Origin: Ilyonectria destructans
Lineage: Eukaryota > Ascomycota > Sordariomycetes > Hypocreales > Nectriaceae
Reading direction: 5' to 3'
DNA length: 64,000 nt
Assembly: GCA_020740775.1 (NCBI GenBank)
Contig: JAHEWK010000037.1
Span: 124,001-188,000, forward strand
Shown here: in pieces, positions 10,753 through 22,373 of the stretch
Numbering within the stretch: position 1 is the first letter of the stretch
How the letters are laid out: every line of letters begins with the position of its first letter
The notes under the pieces: generated by a model
Told to the model about the DNA's origin: nothing
The model's input: the letters and a program-made list of their open reading frames with translations, nothing else
The model's database searches: none
Program-made: the position numbers and the translations under genes

Positions 10753-11940
10753 GGTTCTTGGTTATGCCGAGGCAGGCTACAAGGTTGTTCAGAATGCAGA
10801 AACCAGTGGGAATATGGTAGGTGGACCGTTCTGAGGGATATGGTCTAACATAGTAACCGCTTCGGAATCGGTCCAAGATTCCATTCCGAGAACACAAACA
10901 TCCCGCCCCACGTCGGCTCAACCAAAACCGCCTTGAACCGTCGGAATTTTTGGCCATAGACTCATCACTCACATGCTACTGGCGGTAACGGGCTTGACTA
11001 GCGGCTGCGTAGAGATCACCATATTAGCTCCCCCGCTTCCTTGTCGGTTGGGTACTTTAGGGTCATGGCATTGCCTTAAACTCCTGCTCTCTATGCCCTG
11101 GTATAATAGGGGACTCCCTCATCAGTCAGTAAGAAGCTAGCCAGTCTTGCGAGCAACAGTCGGCCCAAGCGCACTTAAATTCTGCACTATGACTATTGCG
11201 AACCTATTCGTGTCCTTGAATAAAAAGACCTGGGAGAGTAAGGGCTAGTCCGTGCTCCTCACGCTGGTTATTGCGTCACTGGTCTACATCTTCATCAACG
11301 AGCTTGTCTGACATCATGCAAGAATCAGGAACCTGAAAGGTCCCTCGGGACTGTCACTGTCTGATAACATATGGGATATTCGAGCCAGGTATCCTAGGCA
11401 GTAGAGATCAAACCCCTCTGCTCCCCTCTCATTTCTCTCCCGGTTGATACTGATTGCTTGCTTGGTTGGATGGTGTAGCGGCGAGTTTGGTTCCCCCGTT
11501 GTGCTCAGTACACCACTCACCCAGAGGGGATTAATTAGCTTAACTACCTTTCGTGGTCACAGAAGGCGAGCGGTTACCGGGCCACCAAGCCTACATCGCG
11601 GGTCTTGCGCCATGAGGTACTTGGTCACACGTAAAAGAGTTTTGAATCAAGCAAGCCGAGAGAGTTCATCGAGTTTCCTTATTGCGATAGCTCCTTCGGT
11701 CATCACGGGGCGTGGAATCCCGATTCCTGTCTACTGTCTTATGTGAATGCAAACATTGCAGCCCTTGGGCTTCACAAACCAGTAATTGGTCGTCTTCCAC
11801 TCTCCCTTATTCAGAGCATCTCCAGGGAATACAAAATTGAAGTCCCGGACAATCCGTGGTATAAGCTTGGATAACGTGTATGATAAGCGAGCGCGCAATA
11901 CAAGCGAGCGCGCACTCTGAAATTTCACCTTAAATCGCAA
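10753..11940. other. Gene-poor interval with one tiny interrupted frame
   Basis: About 1.2 kb upstream of the Zn2Cys6 gene with no gene I can support. The only curiosity is the 41-codon frame at 11189-11311, listed separately. Near 11880-11912 a GAGCGCGC motif is repeated twice, 17 bp apart. Confidence 0.45.
11189..11311 (+). other. Tiny frame with a membrane-like tail and one TAG
   Basis: From ATG at 11189 to TGA at 11309 there are 41 codons with a single in-frame TAG at 11246-11248. The first part is polar (MTIANLFVSLNKKTWESKG). The part after the TAG is a plausible single membrane span with an acidic end (SVLLTLVIASLVYIFINELV). It may be a relic of a small tail-anchored protein or pure chance; there is no family match. 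Confidence 0.2.
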
Positions 11941-12229
11941 TTTAAAAAAAGTTCTTAAAAGTTTAAACTAAGCTAGAAATAGCTATAATTTTAAAGGTGT
12001 ATTTATTAAATATATGATAATAAGTATAAGTTTTCCTAGATTATTAAAAAAAATTCTTATGGAGTTATTTAGAAAAATCTTATTCATACTGTTTTTTTTC
12101 TTATTTTTATTTTTAAAATTTCAAATAAATTAATTAAAAATCTTAAAGAAATACTATCTTATGACTCTTTTTATGGAATATCTAAAACTAATTTCTTAAA
12201 AATCCTAGGGCTATATAACGTACATGATA
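11941..12229. other. AT-rich block next to the pogo element
   Basis: Almost pure A+T sequence with many TA steps, in sharp contrast to the flanks. It looks like an old, heavily C-to-T mutated repeat (RIP-like). No frame or inverted ends can be recovered. Confidence 0.45.
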
Positions 12230-13879
12230 AGCATGTGTGCCATCCAAGTATGTGTGCCACTTTTTCCTGCTACACCTAACTTTTCACTTGATCAATTGAT
12301 TCCCCTACCACTAAATATGTCAGACCCAAATTATGAAGCTAGAATCCTTCTTGCCCTTCAGGCCCTTCAAAATAACACTAAATTAAGCATCCGACGCGCT
12401 GCAGATATATATAAGGTCAATCGTATGACCTTAGGTCGCCGACAGAATGGCCTTCAATCTCGACGCGATTGGATCCCAAAGTCACGCCGATTATCTGATC
12501 TAGAGGAACAGATCATAGTTCAGTTTATTCTCGACCTAGATTCGCGAGGATTTCCTCCCCGACTGCGCGCTGTTGAAGAAATGGCCAACCGACTGCTCGC
12601 CGACCGCGACGCGCCACCTGTCGGCAAGCGCTGGGCTCATAACTTCGTTGCGCGACACCACGAGCTAAAGACGCGTTTTTTTCGTAAATATGACTACCAG
12701 AGAGCTAAATGCGAAGATCCAACTATTATTCGCGATTGGTTTAGGCTTGTGGCGAACGTAATCGCGAAGTATGGCATCCGATCAGATGATATCTACAACT
12801 TTGATGAGACTGGCTTCCTTATGGGTATGATTGCAAGCGGAATGAATGGTCGTCACAGGTTCAGAAAGGCGTGGACGACCAAAATCGGTGCAGCCTGGAA
12901 ACCGGGAATGGATTACGGTGATTCAGGCGATCAATGCGGAAGGCTGGGCGATCCAGCCGTTCATCATAGGTGCGGGCCAATATCACCTCGCCAACTGGTA
13001 CCAAGAGAGCAACCTCCCGGGCGATTGGGCTATTGCAACCTCCAAAAATGGCTGGACCGATAACGAGATAGGCCTTAAGTGGCTAAAGCACTTTGATCGG
13101 TGTACAACCAAGCGATCAGTTGGTCGCTATCGTCTTCTGATCCTCGACGGGCACGAAAGCCACCACTCCGTCGACTTTGAGAGATATTGTGAGGAGAACC
13201 AGATCATTACGCTCTGTATGCCGCCTCACTCGTCTCATCTACTTCAGCCTCTTGATATCGGGTACTTTGGCCTGCTGAAGAAGGCTTATGGTCGAGAAAT
13301 AGAGCATCTGATCAGATGCTCTATAACCCACGTTTCAAAGACCGAGTTCTTCCCGGCCTTTTACGCCGCTTACCAAGCTACTACGACAGAACAAAACATC
13401 AGGTCATCTTTTAGAGGGGCCGGGCTTGTCCCTCTTGACCCAGAAAGTGTGGTCTCAAAGCTTGATGTGCAGCTACGGACCCCAACGCCAGTTGAGGAGG
13501 AGGTCGAGCCCTCGACCCCTTGGGTTTCAAAGACACCAAAGACAGTCCTTGAGGCCGAATCTCAATCTAAATACCTCGAAAGACGAATTAGAAGGCATCA
13601 TAGTAGCTCTCCAGAGTCAATTATAGAAGCTATAAAGTCTAATACTAAGGCAGTTAAGGCAAGTATGCATGAGATGGCATTATTGAGGGCTGAGGTACAA
13701 GATCTTCGACAGGCGAATGAGATACTAAGCCGGCGCCGGAGAGCAAAAAGAACCCGGCTACAGAAAAGAGGGGTAATGACAGTAGAGGAAGCAAGGCAAG
13801 CAATTGATCAGATGGATGTTGATGCGCAGGTAGTTGCGGAATCGTCGAGAAGTGGTGGTCGAGGAAGGTCAGTCGGACC

Positions 13880-16800
13880 CAGCGCTGCCGTCAGATCAAT
13901 CAGATCAGATCAGAGTCCAAATCTGATCTGATCTGATGGTTTACGGCTCATATCTGATTTGATTGATTGATTGACTGATATCTGATATATGCATGGGTGG
14001 GTCAGTCTGAAGCCAGGTTCTCCCCAGCTTGGTTGCTCCAACACAGGCCCCCCAGTGTGACAGAACCTCCTCTGATCCAGTTCTTCAGCAACTGCAGTTC
14101 TTCAACGGTCGATCCAAGCAAGGAATGTCTTTGTGACGTGACTGTAAGCTTTGCCAAGCTGAATGCCCTCTCACAGTCGGTTGCCATAGCCGGAATTGCA
14201 AGAATATCCAAGGCAAACCTGCTGAGCTGCGGAAAAGCGCTCCTATGATCGATCCACCATTGAACAGGATCTCTCACCTGCTCCGGTTCGAGCCTATAGT
14301 ATCTTTCAAGTTCACAACCTGTCGCGGAGAGCTTAGGCTGTCAGCTTTGCACCCACTGCTCAAACTTGCTTTGTTCAGGTCGGAGCGTCATGACGGGCGT
14401 CGTGACATCGGCCTCCTTAAGGGCCATGTCATCATGCGAGTACCAACGCTCAAAGTAATGTTTGATTCCACCCTTTGCATCCCGAAGCCACCGCAGCTGC
14501 TCTGGCGAGGTCCAGTTAGCCTCAAGCCATCGGAGGCGAAGATCCGGGTTTAAAATGATGGAGGCCGCAAACAGAGGGGATTGGCCGAGGAGCGTGTAGT
14601 ATTCATTAAGCTTTATCCAAGCGTTATTGATGCTCGCCCTGATGCTGGCTCGCTCTTGCCCCTCCATACTAGCTATGCTACTGACAGAGCGAGCGTCGCT
14701 CTGCACGCATTCATTTCGAGAATGAGCAGGCAAGGCGGCCTCGTCAAACCGTGGAGCGACCGGTGAATGAGCCGGAGCTTCCGTCTGACAATGGCGGCGT
14801 AAAAGGGCAAAAATCTCGCACCCTTGAAACCTCGAGGGTAGTCGCGGTTGGCGTGATGGTCGCTCTCGTATTTGGCTAGGTGTCAGGGATGGCGACCCAT
14901 CCCCCTGACTTGCAAGCCCCGATTCCACTGCCAAATAAGCAGGTTTCTCCTCATACAGGGCTTTCCAGTCTTCAAGATAGTCCAAAATGAACTCCATCCC
15001 TGTCATGACCTCCCAAAGCCGGCCGTGACCACTGCTCGTGCCCCATCCCTGTGTTCTCATGGTCATATGGTAGATCGGCTCTAATACATGGTGAATTTCC
15101 CTAAGCACCTTCCAGTCGTCAGAGGTCAGGACATCAGCTGTAGGCGCCCTTTTGGATGCGTCTGCTTCTAAACCCAGCTCCTGGATGAAGCTATTGAGCT
15201 CGGACTGTTTCAGTAAGGCACGTTCGATCATCATGTACGTCGAATTCCACCTGGTGCTGTTGTTCTGTATGACTTCGAGCTCAGCTGTCGACTCCTCTGC
15301 AAGCTTGTATACTTCAGCCTCCTCCTGCTCCCTGGCATGTGCTTTGAATGCTTCGGTGCGCTGCGGGGAGGCCCGGATGAACTTGACGATATTATGGAGT
15401 TTGCCGACTGGACCCTTCGCTCGCCAGTGCTCAAGGTCCTCTTCCACCTGCTGGAGCAAGCCATAGGCTTCGGACTGAAGTTCAAAAGAAGCAGCATCCT
15501 CGCCGTAGAGGAAAGACTGGGCCACCAAATTGAGAATATGCCCGAAGCACCGCATCCTTCGTGCTTCAGTATCAGCGCGAGTCATCGAGGCATCGAGGCT
15601 TGCATAGAGACTCCACAAACAAGAGTCGTTACTACTCGCATTGTCACAGATCGAGACCCCGAGCTTTGAGTCGATCTCCCAGTCCCGGACAACACTCTTG
15701 ATTGTGAATGCGATATTCTCGCCGGCGTGCGACCCAACCTGCCGCCGAAAAGCAAGTAGTCGGCTGCGATACAGATGCTTCTTGTCAAGAAAGTGACCAA
15801 ATATCGAAATGAAGGCCAGTCTGTTTGGAGAGGTCCATAGATCAAAGCTGATGTGTATTTGGGTGATGGCCTCGTCGAGCTCTTTCCTGACAGACGCTTT
15901 CTTCTGCCTGAATATGTCCCCCAGGTCCTTCCTTACTGTAGTTCGACCCCAGGGCGCGTGGTGACAAAGATCAGGATCAAATTGCCGGAACAGCTCTTGC
16001 AGGTAAGTACTCTCGAGGGTGGCAAACGGCAGGTTCGAATCGACAATGTAGCCGACAGACAGCTCTCGGATCCGCGTGATCTTTGCTCGGGGAACAACCG
16101 TGGCAGTCGGAGCCGGTCGTTTCATAGATGCCCTTTTTTGAAGGTCGATGACGGAGGACTCGTCAGATGAAGCGGGCTGGAAGGTTTCGGTAATCCTGTG
16201 AGCTCTGGATGGGTCAGCAGTATCCTGCAGTTCTTGAATGGGGTTCCAACTTCCGAAGGTGGGCCTGTGCCGAAGATGTGGACTGCGCATTGAAGAATTG
16301 CGGTGCCCCCTTCTCATCACAGAGCCGGCAGCACCATATGTCGCCGCTTGATGTGCTGTCTGCCCTCAATTCTGCCAGGAACCACCCATGGTTTCCAATC
16401 CAGCTGCGCCTGCCCCGGCTCTTTCGCCTGTCCAGCAAACCTCCGATCACGAAGCGTCGTTGGCCCCATGTGATCTTATAGAGGTCTTCGACCGAAGAAT
16501 CATTAGTTGAGGCTAGTGCAGAGGCTGCTTCGTACTGTTTGGCAATGCTCTTTGGCCTGGGTCCGAGGCGAGCAAATGAGGAGGGTGACTGCTTCGATGA
16601 CGCGCTGCCAGCCAAGCTACCCGCTATCGGATTCCCCGACATTGAGAAATACCACGAAACGTGTGAGCGACCTCAAAGAGCAAGCTGCCAACAGGACAAG
16701 ACCTGCATTTTGAGCTAGCTAAGTTCACTGTACGACTACCTCACGCCGAAAATAGAGAGCAAGGCAACGTCTGCCTGAACGCGCACCCTGGTCAGGGGCA

Positions 16801-17051
16801 AGACACGGTTTATCACCCTGTCAACTGCCTCAGCAACGGCTAAGCAGTATTGGGGATCGCGTTGAATACTCTAGGGTACGGGCTGGCAGTTGAACCAAAC
16901 ACAATCAAAGCATCCCCAGGGCATCTAGGGGATATCAGATATATCAGATATTCAGAGACTCAAATCTAATTTGTTTGATCTGACTAAATTCCATATCTGA
17001 ATTGAATTGATTGATATATCTGATTGTTAATCTGATCTGACGGCAGCGCTG
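13880..17051 (-). mobile_element. hAT transposon inserted in the pogo transposase gene
   Basis: Both ends read CAGCGCTGCCGTCAGATCA going inward. Immediately outside are identical 8-bp target duplications, GTCGGACC, at 13872-13879 and 17052-17059. About 100 bp inside each end are many copies of ATCTGAT/ATCAGAT, which are probably transposase-binding subterminal repeats. Length is 3172 bp. The duplicated octamer lies inside the Fot coding sequence, so the hAT is the younger insertion. Confidence 0.93.
14002..16642 (-). pseudogene. hAT transposase, two disabling lesions
   Basis: Ac/hAT-type transposase. The N-terminal part has a BED-like zinc finger, WCCRLCDEKG...AQAHLRK. A one-base shift occurs around 16215-16260, because that frame stops while the continuation (AHRITETFQPASSDESSVID) lies in another frame. 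The long middle part (16320-14341) contains the RNase H-like catalytic core: ISFDLWTSPNRLAFISIFGH, CDNASSNDSCLW, CFGHILNLVAQS and the RWNSTYMM motif. At 14343-14341 an in-frame TGA cuts off the C-terminal dimerisation domain. The domain is nevertheless intact in the same frame down to 14002 (LDILAIPAMATDCERAFSLA). Non-functional, although close to full length. Confidence 0.85.
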
Positions 17052-17451
17052 GTCGGACCGGGCGTTCGGCGCTGTAGAATATGCAGCAAGCCCGGGCATA
17101 ATGCAAGAACGTGTCAGGTAGTGATTGAGACGTCCGGAGAAGAGTATAGCGAGTAGTTTTAGTTGATTAATTGATTTGTTGCGTTTTTATGGCGATTTAT
17201 GTATTATAGGTGTAGGAAAAGTGGCACACATACTTGGATGGCACACATGCTTATCGATGGTGCGCGTAATTGCGTCGTAATTCGCTTAGACCACGTGACG
17301 ACTTATCGCCCGCAAAACCCGACCCGTGAAATCGTGTGAAATCGTGTGCGCGACGCCTGATAAGTGCATTTGATAAGTCCCCCCATTTATCAGGTCTCCA
17401 GCCTACCAAGCCTAAGAAAAACACCACCTCGAAGGCCCCCGGTCGACCGAG

Positions 17452-19963
17452 ATGGCCGCCGACGACTCGTACACCGCCGCTGAGGAGCGCGCCCGTGCTG
17501 CCCGGAGGGCGGGCCTCCAGGCGAAGAAGGACGAACAGCCGGCGAACACGGCGCGGAGTTACGCGGCGAAGCAGCGGGAGTGGAAGGCGCGTCCCCCGGC
17601 CGGCCCCCCCTTCCCCCTCCTTTTAAGTAGGACCCCCTCGGCGGCTAACAGACGAATACCTATAGGCCTGGTGCCATATGCCTCGGGCTGCAGCTGACGG
17701 CTCGCTCTATAGCTGGCCCGACGGCGAGCTCGTAACGCCGGACAAGCTGGCGGCGTGGCTCAAGGAGGATATCCTCTTACGACGCGTAGCGCCGCCGCAG
17801 AAGAAGCTACGGGCGCGGGGTAGGGGTAAGGGCAAAGGCGAGACCGTACAGCTACGGCAACAGCTCGAACAGGAGCAGCTTGAGGCCGCGGCCCTGGCAG
17901 AGGCCGAAAGCCTAGCCGAAGCCTTAGAGATCCCCCTGGCCGAGGCCGCCGAGCTGCTCGCGGACGACCGCGAGGGCTACGTGCCACCCACGGCCCTTGC
18001 GCCGGCTGCAGTAGACCTTACCGAAGGATCCCTGCTTACGAGGGGCACTATCGACGCCTATGTCGCGGCCGTTATCGAGCTCTGGCGGCTCCAGGTGGCC
18101 CACGGTAACGCGAATATGGAGAACCCCCGGGGCGCCGCCGTACGAGGCTTCCTTGAGCAACGGGGCCGGCAGCGGGGGAAGCACGACCGTGCCTCCTTTA
18201 AAGACCGCGGGACCGACGGGATCCAGGCCGGCTATTCCCCCAATGAATGGCTCCGGATCCAGGATCTCCTTCTCAGCGGGGCCGCATATACGCCGCAAAA
18301 CCTCCGTACGCGAGTCGACCTCCTCTTCGGCCACTACTACCTCTTACGGGGGGAGAACCGCCGTAAGATGGAGCTTGCAGACCTATCCCTATTGGACTAT
18401 CCGCCTTCGGAAGGCCCGACCCTCTGTGGTTGTCTTGTAAGCCTTTTACGAGACGGCAAGCTAAATAAGACGGCGAGGAAGGAGTTTATGGGCGCCCTCC
18501 GGCATAAGGACCCCTTATTCTGTACGCAAGGGGCCCTAGCGCAGCTCTTCTTCTGGCGCTGGCACGTCGCCGGCGAACCGCCCCCGTCCTTCCGGCGCCG
18601 TCAGGACTGGTATCGGATCAAGGTCCTCGTCGGACGGGACCGCGAGCAGGAGCTCTCGTACCCGACGCAGCTACAAGAGACCTGGCGTATCTTCGGCGCC
18701 GCCGGCCTTATTGCGTCGAAGAAGACGCACCTCCCGCGCAGGGTAGGCGCTCAGGACGCGGAGACCCACGGCACGTCGCTCGCCCAGATCTCGCAGGCCG
18801 GCCGCTGGAACCAGAGCGTGCTCTGCCAGGCCTATCTTACACACCTACCGCGCCAGTTCATGCGTATCGTCGCCGGCTTCTCGGCGTCCCCGGGGGACTA
18901 CTTCCTCGCGCGTGCCGCCCACGAACCCCCTTACGTCTTACAAAAGCAGCTCTGGCCGTGGATCGAGGAGTGGGAGCCCCGCTTTGAGGCGCGCGCGCGC
19001 CGGCAATGCTGGGCAGAAGGCGGCCTCGATGACGATGATCTAGCTGCCGACGGCTTCCTTAAGCTTATGCGGCGGCTGCGTATAGTACTCTTGCAGGACT
19101 TGGCTGTCTTACAGCCCCGCTATCCGTCGCTACCCTTCTTCTCCTACGCCCCTTTTAACGGGCCCGAGTGGGACGAGTTCGCCGTCGTCGTGCGGTCCGA
19201 CGCGGTAGGGGCTACGGAGCCGGTAAGCCTGCTCGTACAACGCGCGCTGCCAGAGCTAAGCGGCGTCTTAGAGAGCACGCGCGAGGCCCTCTTACAGAAT
19301 AGCCAGCGGCTCGCCATCCGGCTAGAGGCCCGGCTAGAGGGGCTTCAGGGCGGCCTCGATGCCCTCCTCCAGGGCAAGGTCCCTATCACCTTTACCGGCT
19401 ACTTCGGAGCCGGGCCAGCAGTGGCGCCGGCGCCGGCGCCGTCAACAGCTCCCCCCTTGAATCTCAATACGGCCCCGGCCCCAGAGCCTCTAGTACCGGG
19501 TATGCCCGTCATTACAGCCCTGGCTAAGGTCTTTACGGTGCGGGACGTCTGGAAGGAGTGGGAAGAAGGGATTGCGGGCCAGCCGGCCGTACGGGTGCTG
19601 GAAGAGATGTGGGGAAGCCGCTGGCGCCCGGGGAATGGGGTTAGGGTGCAGTTCTGTCGCCGGAAGGTGATATGGGACGAGCTCTTGGCCCGCACGGCGT
19701 CCGGTAAGAGTGAGGAGGAGGCTGTTGCAGAGCTAGAGCTCTTACGCGCCGGCCGGAGCTTGAACCGGCTCGTTAACGAGCTGAAACAGCGCCGCCGGCG
19801 GGGCCAGGGTCAGGGCCAGGCCCAGCAGACACGAGTACAGGTAGGGACCCCCGTGCCCGATGACCCAGACCCAGGCCCGGGACCAGGTCCGACTCGGGGC
19901 CGGGGCCATCGGGGGCGCTGGACCCGGCTAGGGAGGAGGCGGACCGCCCCTCGTCGACGGTAA
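17452..19963 (+). CDS. Crypton-type tyrosine recombinase with GCR1_C domain
   Basis: Predicted DNA recombinase of a Crypton transposon, about 810 residues. The second exon runs 17666-19963. The first is 17452-17586, and the junction restores the conserved TARSYAAKQREWKAWC block seen in the second Crypton of this window. That intron would have a GC donor and TAG acceptor. The catalytic core begins near LRTRVDLLFGHYYLLRGENR (first Arg, about residue 257), followed by SKKTHLPRR and the second-half motif ISQAGRWNQSVLCQAYLTHL, where the Tyr near residue 433 is the likely nucleophile. A GCR1_C-type DNA-binding domain lies at about 670-720 (TVRDVWKEWEEG...WGSRWRPG). The tail is Arg/Gly/Pro-rich. The gene is strikingly GC-rich compared with its flanks. 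No stop or frameshift, so possibly active. Element ends are not resolved, but GATAAG/CTTATC motifs cluster on both sides (17302-17390 and 20248-20340). Confidence 0.75.
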
Positions 19964-20347
19964 GCCGGCCATCTACTAGGGTCTTTATATATATATATAT
20001 CTATTGAGAAGACGTATTTTTAAAGATTAAAGAGCCATAAGGTTAGTGTATTATTATCTCGTAGTCCTTGCAGTAGAGACGAGCCCCCCCTTATCCCTTC
20101 CCGACGCTACATACACAAATATCTCGACAGCCAGTAGCCTAAACAACGCCACTCCTGGACTAAACGCACCGCCGGAGTGTAGCAGTTCCCCAGGATCCGG
20201 AACGGTCTTGATTGGGCCGCTGGCCGTCGAGATATTCGCGTGCGCGGCGCCGGGCACTTATCAGATGGTAGTTGTGTAATCGCATACGATTTCCCGAAAT
20301 TACTCCGCAAAACGACCCCACGATAAGTTCTGCTTATCAGAGGCATC

Positions 20348-22352
20348 ATGGCTCCTGAATCCCGGCGGAAGTATCAGCGCCAAAAAGAACCAGCTGCTCG
20401 AATTGTCGCCATCATATCAATCCTCTGCTTCTCGCAGCGCCAAAACACCTGTACCGGCTTTCAGACGACCCTAGGCCTCTACCTCCATTCTCAAGGTGTG
20501 AAGCGCCAACAGCTGGAGCTCCTTGGTCAACTCGGACTTGTCGTCAGTTACAACACCGTCATCCGAGCCATCAAAGAACAATCAACTCGGGCTGCGGCAC
20601 GAGTAGAAAGAATGGGGCAGAGTGACGAGTCCGTGACGTCGTACGATAATTTCGAGGTAATGGAAGGCGTCAAGGAGCAGCGGGTTGATCATCAAGGTAC
20701 CTTCCATTCGGTGACGACGGGCCAGGTCATTCAAGGCATTGAAATACCGTCTGGTGGACTGCGACAAGATATGCTTGATTCTCGGGCGGAAATATGCGCC
20801 AGTGACGTCTTCCTGGCCCCCGGGAATCGGGATGACGATATTAATCGTCAGGTATGTATTGATCCTTCATGCCCATGGCTTGGTGTTGAACCGTCTTCAG
20901 TAGATATCACGATACTTTTCCTACGAAGCTATCAACACGATCTTCTCGAACGCCATCCCGGACGCTGCAAGGAAGCAACGTCCAGCAATGCCCGTTGTCG
21001 ATGTTCTCGAACCTGTCAAGACTGTCCATTGCTCCCTTGGTCCTATTCCTCATGACGAGAGCAGTAATGCTGGTAATATCCTGATTCTTGAGAATATCTT
21101 TCAACATCAATATCACCTACCCGATTCCGCCTTTGAGCAGCGTTTATTCCTCATCTACGGTGACCAGAAGACCACGCAGCGGATTCGTTCGATTAAGCAA
21201 CGCAGGGAAGAAGCTCAGCGGCCTTGCGACAGGCTACAATGGGCGCTACCAGTACCGGCGCTCTTCCACCTCCGTATGAACTACCTCTACATGATATCCA
21301 GACTCCACTTTGGCGGTCCTGGCAGCGATCAATCCACGTTATATGACGCCATGAACTTCTGGACAAGGAAAAGGATCAGCAAATCCAGCGCTGATTTCTA
21401 CGCCCTAGAGCAGCTGATCATCCATAGCTTCCAGGCTAGAGTGTGCGCTTTGCTCTGGAATATGCTTGCTCAGTCTGGGCAGGGGATAGGCCTCGAGTTC
21501 GAAGACATCGCTCGAATGCTGGCTATTCACGATGCTGGAACCTTCTCACAACTCTTGGATAGGATCGTCGATTCTTACGGCAAATATGCCCGCTCGACTG
21601 ATGACGAGGAGCTTCGGAACCACATTCTGTTCTTGCAGCACACTCAGACCTACCTGCTCCTGAAGTACTCAATCAAGCATGCGGATCTCGGCCTCTTGCG
21701 CCGAGCCATTGACCGCTGCTGCGTGTATTTCCATGGCTCAGGGCAATCGAGATATGCGTTTGAGATGCTGTACCTTCAGCGTCTCACGTCAACGCGTGCT
21801 GCCACCCCGGAATTACAACGCGCGATACTTGCAAACGGACTTGTAAATCGTCAGGGCAAGGCGGATAGCTGGTATGAGACAGACAGGCTCGTGGAATTCC
21901 ACAATGGCACTCTCAGGAAGCTACTCAACGCCAAACGTGGATCTTCTCTTACGCTGGATTATCTCTTCGAGCACTGTGCTCTAAATACCGACTTCTTTGC
22001 CACTCTTGCCAAGCAGACAGAATCCTTTTACGGCATTCATCGGAGTAGCAAACATCCAGAGAAATCAGCGGAACGTGATATTAGGGTGATGGCTCAACGC
22101 TTATCGCACAGCAGGTCAATCGCTCTGCACAGTGGACGGACGGTTAAGCATAAAGCTACCGATGTGTTGGCAGCAGGGGCAATGTGCATTGCCGGCAAAG
22201 CGATAGCCAAGTTCAACAGAATGGCATGCAGCGTCGACTATGATTACTTGGAAGGAGATGAAGATGAACTAGACGATGGACAGGAAGACGAAGATGAAAT
22301 CGACGAGGAACTTGGCCATTTTTTTGCAGTTGATCATGCCGACGAGGAGTAG
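20348..22352 (+). CDS. DUF6589-family protein, two exons
   Basis: About 650 residues from exons 20348-20851 and 20904-22352. The 52-bp intron (GTATGT...CAGTAG) joins in phase. The second half matches the DUF6589 pattern as I know it: an acidic IYGDQKTTQRIRSIKQRREE segment followed by PVPALFHLRMNYLYMISRLH, a long helical region, then SFYGIHRSSKHPEKSAERDI and a strongly acidic tail (residues about 600-650, many Asp/Glu). The N-terminal part has a helix-turn-helix-like stretch. DUF6589 proteins are of unknown function and scattered across fungi; the D-x-(40 aa)-H/acidic layout would be compatible with a transposase-like nuclease, but that is speculation. It ends 21 bp from the end of the convergent RecQ-like gene. 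Uninterrupted. Confidence 0.7.
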
Positions 22353-22373
22353 AAGGGACTGATGTCTCCTGAT

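Larger units (their letters stand above)
12317..17156 (+). pseudogene. pogo/Fot transposase, frameshifted and split by a hAT
   Basis: Cut-and-paste transposase with, in order, an N-terminal HTH (psq/CENP-B type; LSIRRAADIYKVNRMTLGRR), a second CENP-B-like helix region (RWAHNFVARHHELKTRFF), and a DDE catalytic core: first acidic residue in IYNFDETGF, second in LLILDGHESH, third region after MPPHSSHLLQPLDIGYFG. An exact 4-bp tandem duplication (AATG twice, 12841-12848) shifts the frame inside the core, so the reading frame changes from the one starting at 12317 to the one ending at 13931. The native C-terminus resumes after the hAT at 17060 with a zinc knuckle, CRICSKPGHNARTC, and stops at 17154-17156. 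Two independent lesions make it inactive. Confidence 0.85.
12230..17251 (+). mobile_element. pogo/Fot-type DNA transposon carrying a nested hAT
   Basis: The left end at 12230 begins AGCATGTGTGCCATCCAAGT. The right end, read in reverse from 17251, begins with the same 20 bases, and the similarity runs about 43 bp inward. Both ends are flanked by TA (12228-12229 and 17252-17253), the Tc1/mariner-pogo target duplication. Removing the nested hAT (13880-17051) and one copy of its 8-bp duplication leaves about 1.84 kb, the normal size for Fot-like elements. Confidence 0.85.

Noticed and set aside
11455..11530. Possible tRNA-like segment
   Set aside because: The bases do not form an acceptor stem and T-loop; the TTCGA-type consensus is missing.
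20046..20279. Overlapping short frames on both strands after the first Crypton
   Set aside because: Mutually antisense, near-palindromic sequence with no codon bias; more likely element-end DNA.
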